NCBI GenBank assembly: GCA_027083115.1
Contig: JALWQN010000153.1
Location: 1-35,644, forward strand
DNA from: Desulfurococcales archaeon
GTDB taxonomy: Archaea; Thermoproteota; Thermoprotei_A; Sulfolobales; NBVN01
DNA length: 35,644 nucleotides
Reading direction: 5' to 3'
Part shown: piece by piece, positions 1-9,229 of the stretch
How positions within the stretch are numbered: position 1 is the stretch's first letter
Layout: each line of letters begins with the position of its first letter
The notes under the pieces: model-generated
Seen by the model: the letters and a program-made list of their open reading frames with translations, nothing else
Told to the model about the DNA's origin: nothing
Database searches by the model: none
Program-made: the position numbers and the translations under genes

Positions 1-381
1 GAAGCTCAATATCTGTTCATCCTTAAAGGCACTCTCATCAAGAATTATGCCCTTTCTCTCCTCGTATTCCACCCCTTCGAAAGGATAGACGATAACAAAG
101 TCGCCCTCCTTTATGTTCTTGAGGCAAATATAGCCCACTGGCGTTAAAACAGGGTGGTCCTCGCTCCCCTCAATAACCCTTCCGCTCTCCGTTGTTATCC
201 TAACGGCCATCTCACCATCTTCCACTTCCCTCTCCGCAATGAAAGCAACATTGGAGGCATCATTGTGCCCTTCATCTAGGTTGTAGACCTTCAAATTAAG
301 GAGTTTGAACTTCTGCGGAAGCTCCTTAACTTCTACCCAATATCCATGATCTGTGAGAACTCTAGTGTCTGGAGCGAGGCA
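1..381 (-). mobile_element. Intein (N-terminal splicing domain, partial) inserted in RtcB after GYDIN
   Basis: After residue 100 (GYDIN) the expected CGVRLL is replaced by [22 protein letters not shown] (Hint block A) followed by [29 protein letters not shown] (block B-like with HP). Confidence 0.92.
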
Positions 382-681
382 ATTTATATCGTAGCCAACA
401 CCGCCAGGAGAAATTATCCCTTCGTCAGCTGATGTTGCTGCAACTCCCCCTATTGGGAACCCGTATCCTTGGTGACCGTCCGGCATTACGTATGATGCTC
501 TTACAACCCCAGGTAAGCAGGCAATATTTGCTCCCTGCACTAACGTGAGGTCTTCTTTCATTCTGTTTAGTAGCTCATTATCTGCGTAAATAATGGTGGG
601 GACCTTCATACACTTTATTGTGCCTTTAGGTATTTCCCACGTATATTCATCTATCTTTTCTAATTTTATTGAGGAACTCAT
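1..681 (-). CDS. rtcB: RtcB-family RNA-splicing ligase, N-terminal part, interrupted by an intein (runs off left edge)
   Basis: Manual minus-strand translation from ATG at 681 is open to the window edge: [115 protein letters not shown]... The [15 protein letters not shown] and [10 protein letters not shown] motifs are RtcB signatures. Missing from the ORF track, probably because it has no stop in the window. Confidence 0.95.
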   Translation of the reverse strand, partial: MSSSIKLEKIDEYTWEIPKGTIKCMKVPTIIYADNELLNRMKEDLTLVQGANIACLPGVVRASYVMPDGHQGYGFPIGGVAATSADEGIISPGGVGYDINCLAPDTRVLTDHGYWVEVKELPQKFKLLNLKVYNLDEGHNDASNVAFIAEREVEDGEMAVRITTESGRVIEGSEDHPVLTPVGYICLKNIKEGDFVIVYPFEGVEYEERKGIILDESAFKDEQILSF

Positions 682-788
682 GGCTTCTCGACCCTTTAGT
701 GTTTAACGCTTTTATAATTAATAAGGTTAAGGAAAGTAAAGCTTATGAACTTATAAGTTCCACCTAAAAAGGTCTAGGCAGAGGAAAG

Positions 789-1277
789 GTGATAGATGTG
801 CCAGTATGGAGCTATTCGATTAAGATTGTTGATGAAGAGAGGACAGCTAAGGCTATGGCGTGGGATTCACCCATTTCGTTGAAGGAGGCTTATGAGATCT
901 TTAAGATAATTAGGGGGATGAAGCTTAAGGATGCTGAGAGGCTACTTGAGGACGTTATAAGTAAGAAGGTGCCCATACCTTTCGTCAGATACAAGTTGGG
1001 TATTGCCCACAAGAGAGGGCTCTCTGATAGGTTCCCCAGATGGAGAACACCAGTAGGCAGGTACCCCATTAAGGCAGCTAAAGAGGTCCTTAAGCTCTTA
1101 AAGAATGTAGAGAATAATGCCAGCAACAAGAATTTAGATGCGGATAGGTTACTGATTATTCATGCAGCAGCACACAAAGGAAGATACTTGAAGAGGTGGA
1201 TGCCTAGGGCCTTCGGCAGGTCAACACCAAGGATCCGGGCTACCGTCAATATGGAAGTTATTGTGCGGGAGGTGTGA
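789..1277 (+). CDS. rpl22: 50S ribosomal protein L22 (uL22)
   Basis: Archaeal L22-like sequence, followed by S3 in the standard order. Confidence 0.93.
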   Translation: MIDVPVWSYSIKIVDEERTAKAMAWDSPISLKEAYEIFKIIRGMKLKDAERLLEDVISKKVPIPFVRYKLGIAHKRGLSDRFPRWRTPVGRYPIKAAKEVLKLLKNVENNASNKNLDADRLLIIHAAAHKGRYLKRWMPRAFGRSTPRIRATVNMEVIVREV

Positions 1278-1283
1278 TGAGTT

Positions 1284-1913
1284 ATGGTTGATATTAAAGC
1301 TCATTTTCTAGGCCTTAATTTGTTAAGAGTAAAGATAGACGAGTATTTAGCTAGGAACTTTATGAGGGCAGGTTACTCACGAGTCGAGTTAATCAAAACA
1401 CCTTTAGGGACAAGAGTGATTATTTATGCTGACCGGCCAGCACTAATAATTGGGCGCAGAGGCCAAACCATAAGGCAACTAACTGAGGTCTTAGAGAAGT
1501 ACTTTAAGTTAGAGAACCCTCAGGTCACTGTAACCCAGGTCGAGAACCCTGACCTGGATGCACGAATTGTTGCCACCAGAACTGCACTAGCTATTGAAAG
1601 AGGCTATCACTTTAGGAGAGCTGCTTTCGTTGCTTTAAGAAGGATAATGGCTGCGGGAGCTGTGGGTGCTGAAGTAGTTATAAGTGGGAAGCTAACTTCT
1701 GAAAGAGCTCGTTACGAGAAGCTGAAGGCAGGAAAGGTATACAAGACCGGTCATCATATAGAGAGATTAGTTGATAGGGCGGTTATTCATCTTCTAAGGA
1801 AACCAGGAATTTACGGGATTGAGGTAGTAATAGTTAAGCCCGGTGAGCCAGACGATATTGTGAGGATTAAGGAAGCTGGTGAATTAACTCAGGCTGGGGG
1901 TGAGGCTGCATGA
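1284..1913 (+). CDS. rps3: 30S ribosomal protein S3 (uS3)
   Basis: KH-domain S3 sequence (IIGRRGQTIRQLTEVLEKYF), operon position. Confidence 0.96.
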   Translation: MVDIKAHFLGLNLLRVKIDEYLARNFMRAGYSRVELIKTPLGTRVIIYADRPALIIGRRGQTIRQLTEVLEKYFKLENPQVTVTQVENPDLDARIVATRTALAIERGYHFRRAAFVALRRIMAAGAVGAEVVISGKLTSERARYEKLKAGKVYKTGHHIERLVDRAVIHLLRKPGIYGIEVVIVKPGEPDDIVRIKEAGELTQAGGEAA

Positions 1914-2119
1914 GTTTAAAACCTAAGGAAATAAGGAAGATGAGTAAGGAGGAAAAAATAAAGAAACTCAATGAGTTAAGGGCCGAATTAATTAAGCTAA
2001 GAACTCAAGCGTTTCTGGGTACACTCACTAATATAGGGAGAATAAAGATCACCAGGAAAAATATTGCTCGTCTATTAACAATCCTTAGGGAAGAAGAGCT
2101 TAAGTCCCAGAAGAAGTGA
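1910..2119 (+). CDS. rpl29: 50S ribosomal protein L29 (uL29)
   Basis: Short L29 helical protein; ATGA overlap with S3. Confidence 0.93.
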   Translation: MSLKPKEIRKMSKEEKIKKLNELRAELIKLRTQAFLGTLTNIGRIKITRKNIARLLTILREEELKSQKK

Positions 2120-2125
2120 ACTCTA

Positions 2126-2401
2126 TTGAGACGTACTAAAATCAACTTACCTTACCATGAATTAATAGGGCTTGAGCTCAAGGTATTAAAGCATACTGAC
2201 CCCACACAAGAAGGCATAACTGGGGTAGTGATAGATGAAGCCAAAAAAGTGCTTAAAGTAAAAACTGCGTCCGGCAAAACCAAGGTAATTCCTAAGTTTG
2301 GTGGGGAATTCCTTTTTAAGCTTCAAAATAACCGGTCTGTAAGGGTGGATGGTTTGCGTTTATTAGGTAGACCTGAAGAGAGAGTTAAGAAGGTGAGGTG
2401 A
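2126..2401 (+). CDS. rnp1: RNase P protein component 1 (Rpp29/Pop4)
   Basis: HELIGLELKVLKHTDPTQEGITGVVIDEAKKVL; conserved position between L29 and S17. Confidence 0.92.
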   Translation: MRRTKINLPYHELIGLELKVLKHTDPTQEGITGVVIDEAKKVLKVKTASGKTKVIPKFGGEFLFKLQNNRSVRVDGLRLLGRPEERVKKVR

Positions 2402-2772
2402 AGGACTCATTGAGTAGTGGTATAAATGATATCGGCATTAAGTACCCGGGCTTGAAGCCCCCGGAAAAAAGTTGCAATGATGAATACTGTCCGTGGCACG
2501 GGCACTTGAAGGTCAGGGGAGGACTTCTCGTGGGAAGAATCGTTAAGGCTAGAATGAAAGGTGCGGTTGTTGTTGAGAGAGAATACCTAGTTTACGTAGG
2601 TAAATACATGAGGTATGAAAGGAGGAGGTCTAGGATACATGCCCACCTTCCACCATGCATAGAAGCATCTGTGGGGGACACGGTATTGATTGGGGAAACA
2701 AGGCCTATCTCAAAATCGGTTTCATGGGTTGTATTAGGAGTTTTGAGACGTGGGGTGAGCGAGAATGCCTGA
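2398..2772 (+). CDS. rps17: 30S ribosomal protein S17 (uS17)
   Basis: [33 protein letters not shown]... archaeal S17. Confidence 0.94.
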   Translation: MKDSLSSGINDIGIKYPGLKPPEKSCNDEYCPWHGHLKVRGGLLVGRIVKARMKGAVVVEREYLVYVGKYMRYERRRSRIHAHLPPCIEASVGDTVLIGETRPISKSVSWVVLGVLRRGVSENA

Positions 2773-3184
2773 GAAGAAAGGCGGAGCAGCATTCAGCAGG
2801 GTTAAGCGAGTTGCTGGCGTTACAGTAGGCACAAGACTTAAGGTAACAGATAATAGTGGTGCTAAGGAAGCTATGGTAATAGGTGTTCCAGGAGTTAAGA
2901 CAAGGTTGAGAAGGCTTTCTTCCGCTACGATAGGAGATATGGTTGTTGTCACTATAAAGAAAGGAAACGCTGACTTAGTCGGCCAAGTTATGACCGCAGT
3001 AGTTGTTAGGCAAAAGAAACCTTTCCGAAGACCTGATGGTACTTGGGTTGCCTTTGAAGATAACGCATGCGTGATAGTAACACCAGATGGCGCACCTAAG
3101 GGTACAGAAATCAGAGGACCAATAGCGAAGGAAGCCGCCGAAAGATGGAATAGGTTGTCCTCCATAGCCTCCATAGTTATCTGA
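2765..3184 (+). CDS. rpl14: 50S ribosomal protein L14 (uL14)
   Basis: [20 protein letters not shown]; operon position. Confidence 0.96.
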   Translation: MPEKKGGAAFSRVKRVAGVTVGTRLKVTDNSGAKEAMVIGVPGVKTRLRRLSSATIGDMVVVTIKKGNADLVGQVMTAVVVRQKKPFRRPDGTWVAFEDNACVIVTPDGAPKGTEIRGPIAKEAAERWNRLSSIASIVI

Positions 3185-3185
3185 G

Positions 3186-3677
3186 GTGAGTGATATGGCA
3201 GTAAAGTCGAGGAAACCAAGTAAGCAGAGGAAAGCTATTGCTGATGCCCCATTACATATTAGGAAAAAATTTCTTTCAGCTCCCCTTTCGCCTGACCTTA
3301 TTGCAAAGTATGGAGTTAAGAGATTAACTGTCAGAAAAGGTGATACTGTCAGGATAATGAGGGGTGAGTGGAGAGGTCATGAAGGAAAGGTTGTTTCAGT
3401 TGATTACGGGAAAATAGCTGTCCATATTGATGGAGTGACTGTAAAGAAAGCCGATGGAACGCCTGTCTACTACCCAGTGCATCCCTCAAACGTAACGATA
3501 ATCAATTTGAACCTGAGTGATAAAGCAAGAAGAAAAATTATGGAGAGAAGATCAGGTAAGGAAGTGATTATTGAGGAGGAAACTAATGTAGAGGCTCCTG
3601 AAGAAGAGGAGAGTGAGGAGGGGGAGAAAAATGAAGAAGTTAATAAGGAGGAGAGTAATTCGGAGGAGGTGAGTTAA
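3186..3677 (+). CDS. rpl24: 50S ribosomal protein L24 (uL24), acidic C-terminal tail
   Basis: VRKGDTVRIMRGEWRGHEGKVVSVDY KOW motif; ATG at 3195 is an alternative start. Confidence 0.95.
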   Translation: MSDMAVKSRKPSKQRKAIADAPLHIRKKFLSAPLSPDLIAKYGVKRLTVRKGDTVRIMRGEWRGHEGKVVSVDYGKIAVHIDGVTVKKADGTPVYYPVHPSNVTIINLNLSDKARRKIMERRSGKEVIIEEETNVEAPEEEESEEGEKNEEVNKEESNSEEVS

Positions 3678-3678
3678 G

Positions 3679-4437
3679 ATGGCAAGGATGGGTAGTAGTA
3701 AGCACCTCAAGAGACTGGCAGCACCTAATTTCTGGCCTATCCTTAGAAAAGAAGCTAAATGGGTTGTTAGAACTAGTCCAGGTCCGCATAGGAAAGGTGC
3801 TTCACTTCCCTTACTCTTACTTGTTAGGGAGTTACTGCATGTGGCGGAAACTAATGCCGAAGCAAGGAAAGTTATTGCTGAAGGACACATAAGGGTTGAT
3901 GGGGTGGTAAGGAAAGACTATAAATTTCCTGTAGGTTTTATGGACGTTATAGAAATTGTCGACACTGGGGAACTATTTAGGGCCATACCTGTACCTGTAA
4001 GAGTGCTTGGTCTCGTACCAATACCTCCGGAAGAAGCTACCTATAAGGTACTCAGGATAGAGAATAAAACGACTGTTAAGGGCGGCCATATACAACTCAA
4101 TCTCTATGATTGTAGAAACATCCTTGTGAGGGTTGAAAACCCTGAATCACCTGAGGAAGATACGTACAGAACAATGTCTTCCGTGAAGATTAAAATACCT
4201 GAGAATGAATTACTTGATTACTTTCCTTTAGAGAATGGAGTTCCAGTAATAGTTATTGGTGGCAGGAACGTAGGTAAGGTAGCTAAAGTTGTTTCCATAG
4301 CGGAGGGCATGAGGCACTACAGAAAATTAGTTACTTTAGAGGACTTCCACGGCAATAAGTTCTATACAACCCTAGACAAAATAATGGTGATAGGTAAGGA
4401 AAAGCCTGAAATAACTCTGCCGGAGGGTGCAGTATGA
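3679..4437 (+). CDS. rps4e: 30S ribosomal protein S4e (eS4)
   Basis: KHLKRLAAPNFWPILRKEAKWVVRTSPGPH. Confidence 0.96.
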   Translation: MARMGSSKHLKRLAAPNFWPILRKEAKWVVRTSPGPHRKGASLPLLLLVRELLHVAETNAEARKVIAEGHIRVDGVVRKDYKFPVGFMDVIEIVDTGELFRAIPVPVRVLGLVPIPPEEATYKVLRIENKTTVKGGHIQLNLYDCRNILVRVENPESPEEDTYRTMSSVKIKIPENELLDYFPLENGVPVIVIGGRNVGKVAKVVSIAEGMRHYRKLVTLEDFHGNKFYTTLDKIMVIGKEKPEITLPEGAV

Positions 4438-5006
4438 AGCAGACTGCTGTCTTCGAGTTAAGGGATGAAGTGATGGAAGATATAGTGAAGAAGTGGGGAA
4501 GTAATCCCATGTTAAAGCCGAGAATTAGTAAGGTAGTTGTTAATATGGGTATTGGAGAATCTGGTGAAAGACTCAGGAAAGCTGAGAAACTACTTCAGGA
4601 GCTAACTGGACAAAAACCCTCAGTAAGGAAAGCTAAAAGAACAATCAGAAATTTCGGTATAAGGAAAGGTGAACCTATCGCAGTTATGGTTACGTTAAGG
4701 AGAGAGAAAGCCCTTAACTTCCTCAAGAGGGCCTTAGAAGCTATAGGTTACAAGATAAAGTACTCAAGCTTTGACAACTACGGTAATGTGTCCTTCGGTA
4801 TAGCTGAACACATTATGTTGCCTGGAGTGAAATATGACCCTAATGTAGGTGTTTTCGGCATGGATGTCTCTATATCGCTAGAAAGGCCAGGATATAGAGT
4901 TATGAAGAGAAGGATCAAGCGCTCATCAATACCGCAGAGACACAGAATATCTAGGGATGAGGCAGCTACCTTCTTTATTAAAGAACTTGGTGTTAAGGTG
5001 ATGTAG
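4434..5006 (+). CDS. rpl5: 50S ribosomal protein L5 (uL5)
   Basis: [39 protein letters not shown]. Confidence 0.96.
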   Translation: MKQTAVFELRDEVMEDIVKKWGSNPMLKPRISKVVVNMGIGESGERLRKAEKLLQELTGQKPSVRKAKRTIRNFGIRKGEPIAVMVTLRREKALNFLKRALEAIGYKIKYSSFDNYGNVSFGIAEHIMLPGVKYDPNVGVFGMDVSISLERPGYRVMKRRIKRSSIPQRHRISRDEAATFFIKELGVKVM

Positions 5007-5007
5007 T

Positions 5008-5172
5008 TTGGGAAAGTACAGAACACAGTTGAACAGGAAGTATGGTAGGGGTGTGCAGGTCTGCCAGAGATGCGGTAGTAGGGATGCTGTAATACGCAAG
5101 TACGGAATATACTTGTGTAGGCAATGCTTTAGGGAGGTAGCTAGGGAACTAGGATTCAGGAAATATAGCTGA
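5008..5172 (+). CDS. rps14: 30S ribosomal protein S14 (uS14), zinc-binding type; not in the ORF track
   Basis: Manual translation from TTG 5008: (M)[53 protein letters not shown]; CxxC...CxxC; between L5 and S8. Confidence 0.95.
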   Translation: MGKYRTQLNRKYGRGVQVCQRCGSRDAVIRKYGIYLCRQCFREVARELGFRKYS

Positions 5173-5183
5173 GGTGATTAGAG

Positions 5184-5585
5184 ATGGTTGTTATAGATCC
5201 TTTAGCTAATGCACTATCCACAATAATGAACAATGAGATGAGAGGGCGTAAGGAGGCTGTAGTCACGCCAGCATCAAAACTAACAGCGATGGTCCTAAGA
5301 GTCATGCAAAAGTATGGTTATGTAGGAGAGTTCGAGCATATTGATGATGGACGCTGGGGCAAAATAAAAATTCAGTTACTTGGAAGAATAAATAGAGTAG
5401 GCGTCATTAAACCGAGAACCCCAATAAAATATAGTGAGTTACGGCAAATGCCTCAATGGTTAAGGAAGTATCTTCCCTCAAGAGACATAGGGATCCTCAT
5501 AATCTCCACATCAGAGGGTGTCTTATCTCATTATGAAGTCCTAGATAAGAGGATTGGTGGGGTTTTACTAGCCTACGTATACTGA
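5184..5585 (+). CDS. rps8: 30S ribosomal protein S8 (uS8)
   Basis: [29 protein letters not shown]; operon position. Confidence 0.96.
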   Translation: MVVIDPLANALSTIMNNEMRGRKEAVVTPASKLTAMVLRVMQKYGYVGEFEHIDDGRWGKIKIQLLGRINRVGVIKPRTPIKYSELRQMPQWLRKYLPSRDIGILIISTSEGVLSHYEVLDKRIGGVLLAYVY

Positions 5586-5597
5586 GGTGAATTCGCG

Positions 5598-6146
5598 ATG
5601 AAGGAAGTTAAAGCGCTGGATAAGATCCGTATACCGGAGGGTGTCTCTGTTGAGGTTAAGGATAAGGTAGTTAAAGTTAGTGGACCTAAAGGCGAAATCA
5701 CTAGGGACTTTAGTCACGCCAAAAAAGTAAGGATTAGTGTTAAGGGCAATGAGGTTATTGTCGAAGGGTACTTCCTACGTAAGAAGGAGGTAGCTGTAGT
5801 TTACTCAGTAGCAGCACACATTCGCAACATGATTACCGGGGTAACTAAAGGCTACAGATACTGGCTCAAAATAATTTATTCTCACTTCCCTATAACGGTT
5901 AAGGTCGAGGACGGTAAAGTACTGATAATTAACTTTTTGGGTGAAAAATCACCTAGGGTTGCTAAGATCGTTGGTGATGCTAAAGTAAAAGTACAGAGAA
6001 GCGATATTGTTGTTGAAGGAATAAATATTGAGGATGTTGGTCAAACAGCAGCCAACATAGAGCAAGCAACTAAAATTACGGGATTCGATAGGAGGGTATT
6101 TGTGGATGGTATATACATCTATAAGAAGGAGTATATAGAAGGGTGA
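5598..6146 (+). CDS. rpl6: 50S ribosomal protein L6 (uL6)
   Basis: IPEGVSVEVKDKVVKVSGPKGEITRDF; operon position. Confidence 0.96.
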   Translation: MKEVKALDKIRIPEGVSVEVKDKVVKVSGPKGEITRDFSHAKKVRISVKGNEVIVEGYFLRKKEVAVVYSVAAHIRNMITGVTKGYRYWLKIIYSHFPITVKVEDGKVLIINFLGEKSPRVAKIVGDAKVKVQRSDIVVEGINIEDVGQTAANIEQATKITGFDRRVFVDGIYIYKKEYIEG

Positions 6147-6151
6147 TGTGA

Positions 6152-6541
6152 GTGAAAGAAGCTGTTCGTGATGTCAGGAAACTAATTGAGGGTAAGAGAA
6201 GAATAAAGTTCCTCAGGAATAAGTGGTGGAAATTCCCTAAGTTCAGGAATGACCCTAAATGGAGAAAGCCTAAAGGGAACGACAACCCTATGAGGCTAAA
6301 ACTTAAGGGCCAACCCCCAGTTGTTTCCGTTGGTTACAGAACACCTAAAGCTGTCAGAGGCCTGCATCCTTCAGGTCTGAGGCCAGCAGTTATTCATTCA
6401 GCTAAGGAGCTGAAGGAACTAAATCCAGCTGAAGTAATAATTTACGTAGGGGGCAGTGTGGGTGCGCGGAAGAAGAAGGAATTAATTATTAAGGCCCGAG
6501 AACTCGGGTTTACAGTAGCTAATGGGGGTGCTGGTGTTTGA
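6152..6541 (+). CDS. rpl32e: 50S ribosomal protein L32e (eL32)
   Basis: FPKFRNDPKWRKPKGNDNPMRLKLKGQPPVVSVGYRTPKAVRGLHPSG. Confidence 0.95.
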   Translation: MKEAVRDVRKLIEGKRRIKFLRNKWWKFPKFRNDPKWRKPKGNDNPMRLKLKGQPPVVSVGYRTPKAVRGLHPSGLRPAVIHSAKELKELNPAEVIIYVGGSVGARKKKELIIKARELGFTVANGGAGV

Positions 6542-6990
6542 CAGATTTAAGCATGCAGAAAAGATTGGCTGCCGAGATTTTAGGTGTCGGCGTTTCGAGA
6601 ATTAGGATAGACCCTGAAAGCTGGGATGAGGTAGAGTCCGCCTTAAGAAGGGAAGACATAAAGAGGTTAATTAAGGACGGAATTATTTGGGTTGAGCCCT
6701 CTCGCAGAAACTCTAGAGGGAGATGGAAATTACTTCATGCGAAAAGGAAGAGAGGCCATAGAAGAGGTCCAGGAAGACGCAAGGGAGCTAAAGGAGCCAG
6801 GCAGGACGAAGACATGCTTTGGGTCTACACCATAAGGAAAGTTAGAAGATACCTTAAGTGGTTAAGGGATCATGAGGTAATCGATAGGAAAACTTACAGG
6901 AGGCTTTACCTGCTGGCTAAGGGAGGAGTGTTCAGAAGTCTTTCAGACCTTAAGCGTCATTTAACGGATATGGGTATTAAGGTGAGGTAG
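6538..6990 (+). CDS. rpl19e: 50S ribosomal protein L19e (eL19)
   Basis: [22 protein letters not shown]... [16 protein letters not shown]. Confidence 0.95.
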   Translation: MTDLSMQKRLAAEILGVGVSRIRIDPESWDEVESALRREDIKRLIKDGIIWVEPSRRNSRGRWKLLHAKRKRGHRRGPGRRKGAKGARQDEDMLWVYTIRKVRRYLKWLRDHEVIDRKTYRRLYLLAKGGVFRSLSDLKRHLTDMGIKVR

Positions 6991-6991
6991 T

Positions 6992-7594
6992 ATGGGACGT
7001 GGTCCAAGATATAAGGTGCCTCGTAAGAGGCGAAGGGAAGGTAAAACAAACTACTATAAGCGCTACAGGACGATCATATCTGGACAGAAAATTAGGGCAG
7101 TAGTTAGGAAAACTCTAAACAACATTACTGTACAAGTAATCGAGTTCAATGCTCATGGAGACAAAACCATAGTCGCTGCCTCCAGTAGGGAGTTAGGGAA
7201 GTACGGATGGCTAGGCAACTTAAGGAACACTCCCTCAGCATACTTAACAGGCCTCTTAGCTGGGCTAAAAGCTAAGGCCGAAGGCATAAATTACGCAGTC
7301 CCTGATATAGGGCTTCACGCCTCAGTTAGGGGTTCCTTAATTTATGCGGCCATTAAAGGCTTGAAGGATGCTGGCGTTAATGTGCCAGCTTCGGAGGATG
7401 TTTTTCCTTCAGAAGAGAGAATTAAGGGGGCACATATTGCTTCCTACGCATCTACTCTCGCTAAGGAAAACCCAGAAAAATACAGAAGGCAGTTCTCAAG
7501 AATTATTTCTCGGGATCTTCGGCCTGAGGACCTCCCCGCACATTTTCAGGAAGTTAAGGCTAAGATATTAAAGACCTTTGAAAGAGGTAGTTAA
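6992..7594 (+). CDS. rpl18: 50S ribosomal protein L18 (uL18)
   Basis: [29 protein letters not shown]. Confidence 0.95.
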   Translation: MGRGPRYKVPRKRRREGKTNYYKRYRTIISGQKIRAVVRKTLNNITVQVIEFNAHGDKTIVAASSRELGKYGWLGNLRNTPSAYLTGLLAGLKAKAEGINYAVPDIGLHASVRGSLIYAAIKGLKDAGVNVPASEDVFPSEERIKGAHIASYASTLAKENPEKYRRQFSRIISRDLRPEDLPAHFQEVKAKILKTFERGS

Positions 7595-7596
7595 GA

Positions 7597-8232
7597 ATGG
7601 CAGCTCAACAACAATTGCTTGAAGAGTGGGTTCCTAAAACACGGCTTGGGTGGATGGTTAAGGAAGGTAAAATCAGTAGCTTAAAGGAAATCTTTGACGG
7701 TAACTTAGTTATTCAGGAACCTGAAATAATTGATTACCTTCTTCCAGACCTGAAGCATGAGGTTGTTGATGTCAACATAGTTCAGAAACAGACAGATGCG
7801 GGAAGAATGACTAGGTTCAGGGTTTTGGTTGTTGTTGGTAACTTTGATGGATACGTAGGTATTGGGTTAGGTAAGGCGAAGCAATTGAGGCAAGCGATAA
7901 ATAAGGCAGTGAGGAACGCCAAGCTTAACATAATTCCTGTGCGGAGGGGATGCGGCAGTTGGGCATGCTCTTGTAATGAACCCCACAGTGTTCCATTCAC
8001 AGTTAGTGGTAAGTCGGGTAGTGTGAGGGTGAAATTAATTCCAGCACCTAAAGGCACCGGGCTTGTTGCTGGGGACGCTGCAAAAGTTGTGTTAAGGTAT
8101 GCAGGAATCAAGGATATCTGGACTTGGAGCAGGGGAGAGACAAGAACAACAATAAACTTTGTTGGAGCAGTATATAATGCCTTAAGAAACACCTACAAGT
8201 TCGTAACGGTTTATGACTGGTCTAGAAGGTGA
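7597..8232 (+). CDS. rps5: 30S ribosomal protein S5 (uS5)
   Basis: [23 protein letters not shown]... [22 protein letters not shown]. Confidence 0.96.
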   Translation: MAAQQQLLEEWVPKTRLGWMVKEGKISSLKEIFDGNLVIQEPEIIDYLLPDLKHEVVDVNIVQKQTDAGRMTRFRVLVVVGNFDGYVGIGLGKAKQLRQAINKAVRNAKLNIIPVRRGCGSWACSCNEPHSVPFTVSGKSGSVRVKLIPAPKGTGLVAGDAAKVVLRYAGIKDIWTWSRGETRTTINFVGAVYNALRNTYKFVTVYDWSRR

Positions 8233-8239
8233 GTTAGGA

Positions 8240-8710
8240 ATGGGTTTATTAGCAATCATTAGAATTAGAGGAACTGTTGATGTTCCCCCAAAAGTGATGA
8301 AAACTCTAGAAATGCTTAATTTAAGCAGAAAATTCACTGCAGTTATCTATCCAGATAACGAAACCATTAAGGGGATGCTGAATGTGGTGAAGGACTGGGT
8401 AACATGGGGCGAGGTAAATAAGGAAGTCTTGAAGGAATTAATCCTTAAGAGAGGCAGGCTCTGGGGGGAAAGAAAGGTTAGTGAAGAATCCATTAAAGAA
8501 ATTACAGGTAAGGAGATAGATGAACTCATTGATGAGTTATTTGCTGGCAACGTAGGCTGGCATAAACTATCGCCTAAAGTGAAGCCTGTTTTTAGATTAC
8601 ATCCTCCTAAAGGAGGCTTTAAGGGATCAATTAAAAAACCGTTTAAGTCTGGAGGTGAGCTCGGTTATAGGGGGTCTCGAATTAATGACCTCCTTAAAAG
8701 GATGATTTAG
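8240..8710 (+). CDS. rpl30: 50S ribosomal protein L30 (uL30); start probably ATG 8240 rather than 8213
   Basis: MGLLAIIRIRGTVDVPPKVMKTLEMLNLSRKFTAVIYPDN; the extra N-terminus of the longest ORF overlaps S5. Confidence 0.92.
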   Translation: MGLLAIIRIRGTVDVPPKVMKTLEMLNLSRKFTAVIYPDNETIKGMLNVVKDWVTWGEVNKEVLKELILKRGRLWGERKVSEESIKEITGKEIDELIDELFAGNVGWHKLSPKVKPVFRLHPPKGGFKGSIKKPFKSGGELGYRGSRINDLLKRMI

Positions 8711-8719
8711 TGGTGGTAA

Positions 8720-9187
8720 TTGATGGTCGTGAGAAGAAAGAAGAAGGTCAGGAAGCTCAGGGGATCAAGAACGCACTCTTGGGGTCAGGTAGGACAGCAT
8801 AGGAAGTCAGGAAGTAAGGGAGGTGTTGGCGCTGTCGGTTTTCAGAAGCATAAATGGACTTGGACAGTGAAGTATTTTCCCGACTGGTACGGTAAGCATG
8901 GCTTCACTAGAGCACCCGTAATAAGGATATCTACGAAAACCATTAACGTAGGTGAGCTTGATGAGTTAATTAAAGACATGAGTAGAAGAGGCGAATTAAA
9001 ACCTATGAGGAAAGTGTATCGTATTGATTTATCTGCCCTTGGCTATAACAAGCTATTAGGTAGAGGTAGTCTCTCAGTCCCTGTTAAGGTTAAGGTAGCA
9101 TTTGCTTCAGAGAAAGCCATCGAGAAAATTAAGGAGGCAGGTGGAGAAGTTACTCTCTTAAGTAAAGAGGGTGGAGAAACAGAATAA
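8720..9187 (+). CDS. rpl15: 50S ribosomal protein L15 (uL15)
   Basis: RKKKVRKLRGSRTHSWGQVGQHRKSGSKGGVGAVGFQKHKW. Confidence 0.95.
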   Translation: MMVVRRKKKVRKLRGSRTHSWGQVGQHRKSGSKGGVGAVGFQKHKWTWTVKYFPDWYGKHGFTRAPVIRISTKTINVGELDELIKDMSRRGELKPMRKVYRIDLSALGYNKLLGRGSLSVPVKVKVAFASEKAIEKIKEAGGEVTLLSKEGGETE

Positions 9188-9229
9188 CAAGCTTTTAATG
9201 AGTTAAGTTTATTCCTTTAGGGACCAGGT

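Noticed and set aside
2734-3219. 161-aa minus-strand ORF (and other antisense ORFs such as 3552-3890, 7782-8192, 16964-17416, 18645-19058, 33018-33407)
   Set aside because: Shadow ORFs opposite confidently identified genes, with no recognisable domains.
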